From Sphingobium sp. BYY-5 (GTDB taxonomy: Bacteria; Pseudomonadota; Alphaproteobacteria; Sphingomonadales; Sphingomonadaceae): 64,000 nt of DNA. Under the pieces are notes generated by a model. The model saw only the letters and a program-made list of their open reading frames with translations. It ran no database searches and had not been told where the DNA came from. Location of the stretch: the NCBI RefSeq assembly GCF_022758885.1, contig NZ_JALEBH010000002.1, forward strand, positions 310,001-374,000, written 5' to 3'. Below, piece after piece: positions 27,582 to 35,499 of the stretch; positions within the stretch are counted from its first letter, which is position 1, and each line of letters starts with the position of its first letter. The translations under genes and the position numbers were made by a program.

Positions 27582-30380
27582 TTAGAACTTCACCGATGCG
27601 TTCACGAAGAAGGCGCGGCCATAGACGTCATAGGTCGATGGATAGGTGTTGGCCTGTTCCTGATTGTCGCCCATGATCGGCGGTTTCTTGTTGAAGACAT
27701 TGTTCATGCCGATCGACCAGCCGAACTTCTCGGTCGGCTGCACCTGCAGCGCCAGATCGAACAGATTATAGGCCTTGATCTTCTCCACGCTGTAGGTGGT
27801 CGTGTCGTCGTCATCGCGAACGCTCGACAGATAACGATGCGTCACGCCCAGCGTGATCGGCCCGCTGTTCCAGGTGATGCGGTTGTTGAGCCGCACTTTG
27901 GAATAGGGGTTGCCGCAATAGACGCCGAACTTGCCCGCACAGCTCTGGTTGAGGTCGGGGATCGCCGCAACCGGGTTCAGATCATAGCGGATCAGGCGGG
28001 TGCCCGCGACGCGGAAGCTGAGCTTGCCCGTCTTGGCGCCGAAGACGCCGAAGTTGAGCGGCACGCTGTAATTCGCTTCGAAATCGACGCCAGCGGTCTT
28101 CAGGCCACCGGTATTGGACAGAAGATTCTCCGCACCCTCGATCGCGTAGCTGTTCGCGTTGCGCGGCAGCAGGGAGCAATAGCTGCTGTCATAGGGGGTC
28201 CAGCCATTGGCGGCCGTGCCGTAGCAGGCGGCGATGATGTTCGCGGTGCCGGGCGTCGAGATATAGTTGTCGATCTTGATATGATAATAATCGACCGTCA
28301 TCGTGAAGCGCGGCAGGAAACTGGGCTGCAACACCACGCCCGCCGTCCAGGTATCCGACTTTTCCTCGCGCAGGTCCGGGTTTCCGCCGGTGACGGAATC
28401 GATCTGCGAACTGCCGCCATTGATCGCGGTGCCAAGCGCGCTGGCCGAGATACCGGTGGCGAGGCAGCTTGCGTTGAGGTTGGCGTTGCTGACCGCATCC
28501 GCCAGTTCACACGGATCACTCCCCGCCGGGAAATCCTGGGCTTGTCCCGAATAGAGATCATAGACCGTTGGCGCACGCACGGCGCGGCTATACTGACCGC
28601 GGAAAGTGACGTCTTTCACCGGCGCATAGACCAGACCGGCCGAGAAGGTGCTGACATTCTTCGCCGCGGTCGAATAATGCGAATAGCGATAGGCGCCGTT
28701 CGCTTCGAGCTTGTGGACGAATGGCAGGTCGGCAAGCAGCGGCACATCGATTTCGGCGAACAGCTCCTTGACATTGTACCCGCCCGACAAGCCTTCGCTG
28801 GCGTTGAAGCCGACGACATCGCCTGACGCCAGCGCATAGTCGGGATCATAGCTGCCACGTTCGGACCGATATTCCGCGCCGATGGCGATGCCCGCCGGCC
28901 CGGCGCCCAGATCGAACAGATTGCCGTTGGTGATCGCCAGGCTCGCCACCTGTTCGGTGATGGTGCTGACATTCTTCACCGGGATGGAAATGAAATCGAC
29001 CGCTTGCTGGCTGATATTGCCCGCACCGAAGATATTGATCGGTACGCAGCCATTGCTGGTATCGGAGCAGGCCAGATTGCCGTCACTGTCATAGACGGTC
29101 TTGAGCGCCTGCTCGACGCGGCTGCGCGACACGTTGCCGGTCTGGGTTTCGACCTGCTTGGTGCGCGAATAGCTGTAATAGCCGTCATAATTCCAGTCGC
29201 CGCCAATCTGTCCCTTGGCGCCGATCAGGGCACGATAGGCGGTATTGTCGACACTGGAGATGCGCGGCCCTACCTCGCTCAGGCGGCGATAGATGGCGGC
29301 GGTGGTGTAACCATCGCCATCGGTGTCGGCCGCTGCCAACAGAGCCTGCGAGTCCGCCGAAAGGAAGGAAGAATCGACGTCGAGCGACACCGATCCGGTG
29401 AAGGGCGTAGGCGCCAGGCGGTTCTGCACCCGATTGTTGATGAACTGTCCTTCGGCATAGACGGTCAGATGGTCATCGACCTCATAATGGGTCTGCGCGC
29501 TCATCAGGATACGCTTCTGGGGCACCTGCAGATAATTGTCCGGCGCATAATTATAGGCGTCGGCGGCTGAATTATAGGCCGAATAGCTGCCGTCCTGATT
29601 GAACTTATATTGATTACCGGACAGGGCGAAGCGGGTGCCCGGGATGGAGCCGGAGCCGCCCGCCGCCAAACCGCCCTCACCATCGTCGGTATAGGTCTGC
29701 TTGGTGTAGCTGCGCGAACCCTGCAATACGCCGTCGCGCTTGGTATAGTCGATATAGAATGTCGCATTGCCACGCCCATCAGCGAAATTGCCGCCGATCA
29801 GCAGATTGGTGTTGAAGGTGCCGCCATCGCCAGCCTGGTTAATGCGATAGTTGGCGTTCGCTTCGACGCCCGAAAAATCCTTCTTCATCACGAAGTTGAT
29901 GACGCCCGCGATCGCATCCGATCCATAGACTGCGGAACGGCCGCCCGACACCACCTCGACATGGTCGATCAGGCCTGCCGGCACGGTGTTCAGATCGACG
30001 ATCTGGTTGGAGTCGTAGGAAACATAGCGACGCCCGTCGACCAGCACCAATGTGCGATTGGGGCCAAAACCGCGCAGGTCGGCGGTCGACACGCCACCGC
30101 CCGGATTATTCGATGCGGCCGTCGTGCTGGGGATAAGCTGTGGCAGGTCGTTGATGATCGCCTCGACATTGACCTTGCCGCTCAGCTTCAGTTCCTGGGC
30201 GCTGACGATCGCGATGGGCGATGCCTGTTGCAGGTCGGGCCGGGCGATGCGCGATCCGGTGACGACAATCGTGTCCTCGCTGCCCGCGTCATCCTTCGCC
30301 GTCTGCGCAAAGGCCGGCGTCGTCAGGCCGAGCAGGATCGTCGACGCCAGAAGGCGCCGGCAGAATTGAGCCGATGTCAT
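27582..30380 (-). CDS. TonB-dependent receptor
   Basis: This 932-aa outer-membrane receptor has a signal peptide ending in PAFAQ (about residue 26) and a TonB-box region DTIVVTGSRIARPD. The plug has LPQLIPSTT, LRGFGPNRTLVLVDGRRYV and VEVVSGGRSAVYGSDAIAGVINFV. A barrel follows with terminal Phe (FFVNASVKF). The same plug type is seen in the receptor at 50274-53168, a group common in sphingomonads and often next to secreted peptidases or amidohydrolases. The substrate is therefore guessed to be a peptide or amide rather than iron or sugar. Confidence 0.92.
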   Translation of the reverse strand: MTSAQFCRRLLASTILLGLTTPAFAQTAKDDAGSEDTIVVTGSRIARPDLQQASPIAIVSAQELKLSGKVNVEAIINDLPQLIPSTTAASNNPGGGVSTADLRGFGPNRTLVLVDGRRYVSYDSNQIVDLNTVPAGLIDHVEVVSGGRSAVYGSDAIAGVINFVMKKDFSGVEANANYRINQAGDGGTFNTNLLIGGNFADGRGNATFYIDYTKRDGVLQGSRSYTKQTYTDDGEGGLAAGGSGSIPGTRFALSGNQYKFNQDGSYSAYNSAADAYNYAPDNYLQVPQKRILMSAQTHYEVDDHLTVYAEGQFINNRVQNRLAPTPFTGSVSLDVDSSFLSADSQALLAAADTDGDGYTTAAIYRRLSEVGPRISSVDNTAYRALIGAKGQIGGDWNYDGYYSYSRTKQVETQTGNVSRSRVEQALKTVYDSDGNLACSDTSNGCVPINIFGAGNISQQAVDFISIPVKNVSTITEQVASLAITNGNLFDLGAGPAGIAIGAEYRSERGSYDPDYALASGDVVGFNASEGLSGGYNVKELFAEIDVPLLADLPFVHKLEANGAYRYSHYSTAAKNVSTFSAGLVYAPVKDVTFRGQYSRAVRAPTVYDLYSGQAQDFPAGSDPCELADAVSNANLNASCLATGISASALGTAINGGSSQIDSVTGGNPDLREEKSDTWTAGVVLQPSFLPRFTMTVDYYHIKIDNYISTPGTANIIAACYGTAANGWTPYDSSYCSLLPRNANSYAIEGAENLLSNTGGLKTAGVDFEANYSVPLNFGVFGAKTGKLSFRVAGTRLIRYDLNPVAAIPDLNQSCAGKFGVYCGNPYSKVRLNNRITWNSGPITLGVTHRYLSSVRDDDDTTTYSVEKIKAYNLFDLALQVQPTEKFGWSIGMNNVFNKKPPIMGDNQEQANTYPSTYDVYGRAFFVNASVKF

Positions 30381-30731
30381 GATATGCTCCCTTCGAATTC
30401 GCTCTATGCGACCCGTGCAGATTGTGTGGTCGTCTGCATCGAGTTGGTGTGGCGATTTGCCGGGAGAGCGAGCGGATCGTCAATGTTTCACATCTGTTAA
30501 ACGACAGCTTTTCCGCATCTGTGACTTTAAAAATACACTTATTTCAGAAGGTTACAGAACATATCGCAACATTGCGTCATATTGGAAATGTTACGCTGCA
30601 TTGCGCCCGCCGCTACCGGCCTGCGCCCCTGCGAGTCCCCCGATATTGGGTGAATTACGCGCAGCACCAGTCATCACCCGCACAAGGTCCGACTTGCACG
30701 GGCACTGATGGCAATGACTAAATTGTGACGC
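30381..30731. other. 351-base AT-richer gap upstream of TBDR
   Basis: No gene is seen. The region is the promoter side of the TBDR at 27582-30380 and the 3' side of the oligogalacturonide lyase gene. It includes CGCAACATTGCG (30565-30576), a CGCAA/TTGCG dyad, and AT-rich stretches around 30480-30600 where a minus-strand promoter is expected. No intrinsic terminator with T-run was found after the lyase gene. Confidence 0.5.
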
Positions 30732-32063
30732 CTATTGCGGCGCGATGGCCGACCGCGCGACGCGCACGGCATAGACCTGATTGCTGCCGTCCATGTTCGA
30801 ACGGAAGATCATCCACTGGCCATCCGGCGTGAAGGTGATGTTCGGCTCCAGCCGATAGTCATGACGACGCATATCGACGACCTTTTCCGCATCCAGCGTG
30901 CCAGGCGCGATCAAGTCGGCTGCATTGTCGGCATGAATGCCCGCCACGTCCGGAATCGCCTTGGGCGTGAACAGGTAGAGATATTTGCCGTCCGGCGCAT
31001 GGGCGACCATCTCGCTATCGCCGCCGTCGCCCGAAAAACGCTGAAGATCAGGAGTTTGGTTATAATGGACCGACCACATGTTGCGATCGACATGATACCA
31101 GGTCCGCCGTCCAGTCGCCAGTTCATAGCCCGCCAGCCAGAACACTTCGCCGCGCGGCGTCTGAAGATCGTACCAGATCCACTTGCCATCGGGCGAGAAG
31201 AACTCATGCCCGGCAATCTCCATGTTCATGGTGCGCTTGTGAATCTGCTGCTTGCCGGTCCCGTCGGTGCGGATGGTCCAGATACGGTCGACCTTGTGCC
31301 ACGGCCCTTCATGGCAATACATGATGAGGCCGGGATCGGTCGGCGAGAACTGGACATGGTTCAGCCAGTCGGTCGAGGCCACCACGACCTTTCGTTCGCC
31401 GGTGCGAATGTCGATGGTGAATATCTCCATCGGAATCTTCGCTTCCAGCCGTTCGTTGAGGCGCACCTCTTTCGCTTCGGCGAAACTGAGCGGTTTGCCG
31501 TCCGGTCCCAGGGCGGCATAGTTAGCCTGGCCAAATTGCTGCTTGATTTCGGGCTGCTTCCCCTTTTGCGTGCCGTCGGGCTGGAGCGGCTTGTCACTCG
31601 CTGCCCATTGGCCGAGCAGCAGCGTTTCGTCGGCATTGATCGACCCGATCGATCCCTTCGCCACGGTGGCGATGCTGCGGACCTTGCCGCTGTCGATGTC
31701 CGCAGCGAAAATGGTCATCGCGCCTGCCCCATCGTCGCGTCGGCGGCTGGCATAATAGGCGCTGCGCGTCTTGCGACCGGTGAAGAGCAGTTGCAGGTTC
31801 GCGCCCTTGACCAGCGGCTTGATGCTCCAATCGGCCAGGGTCACGACGCTGATCCCTTCGGGCGTCGAGATGACCATCTTGTCGCCTTGCGGCGTATAGC
31901 TGTTCTGGTGAAAATAGAGGCTGGCTGCGCTGCCGGGCTGGTCGGTGATCTGGACGATCTCATGCCCCGTCAGCGCATCGGTCCATTGCTTCACTGGCCT
32001 GGCCGCCCCCGTGCCGCCCCAGGCCAGCGCCAGCAACGCCAGAACCGAAATGCCGCTCTTCAT
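30732..32063 (-). CDS. ogl: Oligogalacturonide lyase, PL22 family
   Basis: This 443-aa beta-propeller protein has a signal peptide (about residues 1-20). Family PL22 signatures are NHVQFSPTDPGLIMYCHEGP (residues 235-254) followed by WHKVDRIW, GHEFFSPDGKWIWYD (285-299) and SVHYN...FSGDGG (341-357). These hold the His residues (236, 251, 256, 286, 343) from which PL22 enzymes take metal ligands. The enzyme degrades short pectic oligosaccharides to 5-keto-4-deoxyuronate, which KduI at 57077 would process. The E. coli/Dickeya-type enzyme is cytoplasmic; a signal peptide here suggests periplasmic action. It is 15 bases behind the rhamnogalacturonan-lyase-like gene, as the last gene of the TBDR operon. 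Confidence 0.88.
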   Translation of the reverse strand: MKSGISVLALLALAWGGTGAARPVKQWTDALTGHEIVQITDQPGSAASLYFHQNSYTPQGDKMVISTPEGISVVTLADWSIKPLVKGANLQLLFTGRKTRSAYYASRRRDDGAGAMTIFAADIDSGKVRSIATVAKGSIGSINADETLLLGQWAASDKPLQPDGTQKGKQPEIKQQFGQANYAALGPDGKPLSFAEAKEVRLNERLEAKIPMEIFTIDIRTGERKVVVASTDWLNHVQFSPTDPGLIMYCHEGPWHKVDRIWTIRTDGTGKQQIHKRTMNMEIAGHEFFSPDGKWIWYDLQTPRGEVFWLAGYELATGRRTWYHVDRNMWSVHYNQTPDLQRFSGDGGDSEMVAHAPDGKYLYLFTPKAIPDVAGIHADNAADLIAPGTLDAEKVVDMRRHDYRLEPNITFTPDGQWMIFRSNMDGSNQVYAVRVARSAIAPQ

Positions 32064-32078
32064 CCTCTTATCCTCTCT

Positions 32079-34781
32079 TCAATCCTGCGCCGGCACCGCA
32101 TCGGGGATGAGCGCCAGATTTTCGATCGCGGCGAGTCCCCATTGGGCCGCTGCATTGGTGGAGACATGGGGCCATTCGACCGTCGGGGCGATGACCTTCG
32201 CTCCCGTCAGCGTCACGCGCGGATCGCCCTGCGACAGACCCAGGCCCGCATCCCCGGAAAGAAACTCCGTCCAGGCCCGACGCGCCAGTGTCGCGTCACC
32301 GGTTTCATGGGCAAGATAGGCGGTAAGGCGCGAATGGCCTTCGCGCAGATTGCGTCCCCTATACGGCTCATGGAACGCAGCCTCCCACTCCGCTTTGGGC
32401 GCATTGAACCAGCGGCAATAATCGAGCCATGCCTTGCGATAATGCGGCAGCTCGATCAATTGAAGCAGTTCCACATTGACCTCCAGCGCCCCGAACACGG
32501 CGTTAAGGTGGGAAATGCCGATCTTGTCCCCTTCCCCAAGGAAGCGACCGGTCGCCAGATCATAGGGCGCGCCGCCCGCCAGCCAGCCCCGTTTCAAACG
32601 GCCGATGCTGTCCATGCCGTTAGCCAGCCGATCGCGCCATTTTTTGTCGCCAGTCCGCTCCCACTCCGTCAGCCAGGCCGACGCGACCGAACACCACATG
32701 GTGCCGAAACTGAAATCGATGATGCCTTCGGACAGCGGCTTGCGCTCGGCGCCCGGCACCTTGCGGCCGATCTCGACATGGCGCAGCGCCTGATCGGATG
32801 TGAGCAAGTCGCGCATCAGGTCACCGACCCGTTCATCAGCGGTCAAATAATAGAAGATCCGCCGGTAGATGGCATTGCTGACGCGGGGTTGCTTGCTACT
32901 GTCGCTCCAATGCTGAACGCCATGGCGGGTGCCCAGTCCCTTGAAGCGACCGAGATGATAGACATCGACTTCGCCAGTATGGCGGGTCATCGCTTCGGCG
33001 AAACGGAACAGCTTAGGATCACCCGATCGCAGCACCGTCAGCCAGAGCCAAAGGTCGGGCGACAATTCGCTATTGTCCCAGGCATAACCGCCAATGTCAT
33101 AGCGCCACTGATGCCGGTCGCTGTCATAGGTGTGCATGACATCGCCATGGTTCCAGAAACCATACCAGCGGCGGCGATCGACCTCGCCCTCGTAGAAAGC
33201 GGCAAGATTGCTGATCTGGTCCTCGATCCGCGCCTTCATCGGCGAGGAGCGATCGGGCAGGCCCCAAGGACCGAAGACGCCCGCCGCATGGATGCGTTCG
33301 GGCGTCGCCATCAATTGCGGCGGCACCGCATTGGCCTGCGCCATGGCGGAAAGCCGCTCGGCTTCCGGCGTGGCGGCGCAGGCCCAGAGCGTCAGTTCGC
33401 TGGTGCGGGCGACACCCGTCGCGCTGTCCCAACCGGGTTCATAATCCTCATAGGTAATGGCCAGCCCTTCATTTTGGGCGTCATAACCCTCCATCCCCAG
33501 CACGCCGCGATAAGGGCGCATGTCCATGGGCTTGGCATCGGGCGACCAGAGCCAGAGGCTGAGCGCCGCTTCATCCGTTGCCGCGCCGCGAATATCGATC
33601 TGCGCGGGGTGACGCTGCCAGAAATAGCGGGCTGCCATCGCAATACCGCCCACGGGCGATCCGACATAGCCCAACCCTAACGCACGGGTTCCCGCAGTGG
33701 AATCGACCCAGGCATGGCCCGGCTCGGTGCGCTTGGCGATCGAAAAACCGTCAGCCGTCAATTGACTGAGCGTGAAGTCACTCCAGGTCGGGATGCGATC
33801 GAGCAGCGGGCGGACACCGGCTGCGATGCTCTCCAGCGCAACCGCCTTGCCGGCGATCTGCGCACCCCGCACCGCCGCACCGGGATCGCGCCGCAGGCCG
33901 GTGAGCGGCCGCACGGCTTCGGAAAAGAGGCTGCCCGCAGCCGTGGCAAGACGGACATGGCGGTCATGCGGCGCACCAGCCATCGGCACTGCGGCGCTCA
34001 GGCCAATGCTGCTGACAAAATCCCTGGCCGGATCGCCGTCAAAGATGAAGCTGTGAACGATGCGGAGATGATCGCCCCCGGCATAAGCGTAGAGACGCAG
34101 GGTGAAGGGCAATAGCGCCCGCCCTTCCCCTTCATGTACGCCCTCCAGCTTGACGACGGCGCGGACTGGCCCCTTCTGTTCGACCGTCAGCCCGTCGATC
34201 CGACCGGTGAAGAGGGTGCGGCGGCCATTCTCTGGCGCATCATCGACGCTGGCTACAAGAGACAGCGCACCCATCACCTGCCGATCGCCGGACCAGGCGC
34301 CAGTGATGATGGCATTGCCCTTGCGCGGGATGCGCCAACGGGTCGTACCGCTGACGATCTCGACCTCATTTGCATTTTCGCGCAGCAACACGGGCATTGC
34401 AGGCGCCTGCGGTTTGCCTGGCACAACCTCCAGACCAGAAGGTTGGGCTATCCCCGCTGGTAGCGCATGAGCAGACCATTTAAGCGAACCGTCGGGCCAG
34501 GTCGCCAGCGGCCAATGTTGCGAGGCGAGCGGCATGCCGTCCGTCGCGCGCAGGCTGAGCGGCGCATTGGCGCGTACCGCGCCACGCGGCCAAGGCACGC
34601 CAAAGGTCTGCCCCAGGCTCAGCGAAGGTGCGTCTCCATCGATCCAACGCGCCGGCGTCCGCGGCACAGCGCCAACAGGCCGAGTTGCAGCCAAGGCCCC
34701 AGGCGGCAATATCATGGCCGCGCCGCCCAAAAGGCCAAGGCGCAGCATATCCCGCCGCCCTATCGTCAGATGCTCGTTCAT
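32079..34781 (-). CDS. Exo-rhamnogalacturonan-lyase-like protein (PcRGLX/YetA-like, PL26-related)
   Basis: A protein of about 900 aa with a Tat signal (GRRDMLRLGLLGGAAM, cleavage after ALA). The layout matches the PcRGLX/YetA-like architecture: an N-terminal RIFT-barrel-like part (SLSLGQTFGVPWPRG), a central beta-sandwich, and a C-terminal alpha/alpha toroid (about 540-900; GFWNHGDVMHTYDSD, YDIGGYAWDNSELSPD, YHLGRFKGLGTRHGVQHW). PL26 exo-lyases release unsaturated galacturonosyl-rhamnose from rhamnogalacturonan I. Start 34781 is preferred for its AAGGAAGGGG ribosome site; the open frame to 34892 overlaps the previous gene. Family placement is from remembered motifs. Confidence 0.72.
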   Translation of the reverse strand: MNEHLTIGRRDMLRLGLLGGAAMILPPGALAATRPVGAVPRTPARWIDGDAPSLSLGQTFGVPWPRGAVRANAPLSLRATDGMPLASQHWPLATWPDGSLKWSAHALPAGIAQPSGLEVVPGKPQAPAMPVLLRENANEVEIVSGTTRWRIPRKGNAIITGAWSGDRQVMGALSLVASVDDAPENGRRTLFTGRIDGLTVEQKGPVRAVVKLEGVHEGEGRALLPFTLRLYAYAGGDHLRIVHSFIFDGDPARDFVSSIGLSAAVPMAGAPHDRHVRLATAAGSLFSEAVRPLTGLRRDPGAAVRGAQIAGKAVALESIAAGVRPLLDRIPTWSDFTLSQLTADGFSIAKRTEPGHAWVDSTAGTRALGLGYVGSPVGGIAMAARYFWQRHPAQIDIRGAATDEAALSLWLWSPDAKPMDMRPYRGVLGMEGYDAQNEGLAITYEDYEPGWDSATGVARTSELTLWACAATPEAERLSAMAQANAVPPQLMATPERIHAAGVFGPWGLPDRSSPMKARIEDQISNLAAFYEGEVDRRRWYGFWNHGDVMHTYDSDRHQWRYDIGGYAWDNSELSPDLWLWLTVLRSGDPKLFRFAEAMTRHTGEVDVYHLGRFKGLGTRHGVQHWSDSSKQPRVSNAIYRRIFYYLTADERVGDLMRDLLTSDQALRHVEIGRKVPGAERKPLSEGIIDFSFGTMWCSVASAWLTEWERTGDKKWRDRLANGMDSIGRLKRGWLAGGAPYDLATGRFLGEGDKIGISHLNAVFGALEVNVELLQLIELPHYRKAWLDYCRWFNAPKAEWEAAFHEPYRGRNLREGHSRLTAYLAHETGDATLARRAWTEFLSGDAGLGLSQGDPRVTLTGAKVIAPTVEWPHVSTNAAAQWGLAAIENLALIPDAVPAQD

Positions 34782-34803
34782 GCCCCTTCCTTTGCTTTCC
34801 GGC

Positions 34804-35499
34804 CTACACCCGACTGATAGAAAAATTGCGTAGCTGGATATGGCTCTGCGTCGTCCGCACACCAAAATGGCCGCGTCGATAGGGATCATCATCGCTCATG
34901 CTGAACAGCGGCGCGCCGTCGCGCTCCACCGCAATCCGCTGACCATTCGCGATCAGGCGCAAGCGGAACCAGCGATTGGGCACCAGCATGTCCGCCTTGG
35001 CCAGCCGGTCATGTTCGGGCAGCAATGGGCGCTCACCGGCCTTGCCGACATAGCGGCGCATCCGCGTGGTCGTGTTGCGGTTGCCCCCTATGCCCACATA
35101 ATAGGTGCGCAGCGTGTCATATTCCTCAAACACACCGCTGCGGCGGGTCGCCAGAACCGAACCCTTAGACGCGACGGGATCGGTCGCCATCCAGAAGGCA
35201 TTGACGTCGCTGACTTCATCATCGGGGCCACCCTGCGCTACCGCCCGAACCTCATAATCGATCGCAACCGGACCGATCAGTTCGGGCAGGAACCACAGGG
35301 TAAGGCCGGCGGGCGTATCGATGTCGAGCACGCCGCCCGCCGCCTGCACCCGCGCCTCCCCCGCCGCTTCGATCCGCCATTGCTTGAGGCCGTGGCGGAA
35401 ATCGTCGCGATGAAGGATGCGACCGGGCGCCCGTGCCGCGACCGGCAGAGCGGTCAGCGCGGCGAGCAGCGCCCGGCGATTCAATCCCATCGGGATCAC
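34804..35499 (-). CDS. DUF6250/YesU-like secreted protein
   Basis: This 231-aa protein has a short RR-containing signal (LNRRALLAALTALPVAARA). A single jelly-roll, lectin-like domain follows (LHRDDFRHGLKQW, NAFWMATDP, YYVGIGGNRNTTTRMRRY, GHFGVRTTQSHIQLRNFSI). It resembles DUF6250 proteins related to B. subtilis YesU, which sits in a rhamnogalacturonan operon; the function is not established. The GTG at 35499 overlaps the TBDR stop in GTGA; an in-frame ATG at 35490 is the other candidate. It lies between the carbohydrate TBDR and the exo-lyase-like gene, so a sugar-binding or glycan-cleaving role in pectin use is likely. Confidence 0.65.
   Translation of the reverse strand: MIPMGLNRRALLAALTALPVAARAPGRILHRDDFRHGLKQWRIEAAGEARVQAAGGVLDIDTPAGLTLWFLPELIGPVAIDYEVRAVAQGGPDDEVSDVNAFWMATDPVASKGSVLATRRSGVFEEYDTLRTYYVGIGGNRNTTTRMRRYVGKAGERPLLPEHDRLAKADMLVPNRWFRLRLIANGQRIAVERDGAPLFSMSDDDPYRRGHFGVRTTQSHIQLRNFSISRV

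Noticed and set aside
28268..28280. ATATGATA inside the TBDR at 27582-30380
   Set aside because: It is within the coding sequence, without dyad flanks; treated as chance.
30735..33680. 981-codon plus-strand frame
   Set aside because: Antisense to the PL22 and exo-lyase-like genes. Long complementary frames are expected in GC-rich DNA; it has no domain and spans two real genes and their junction.
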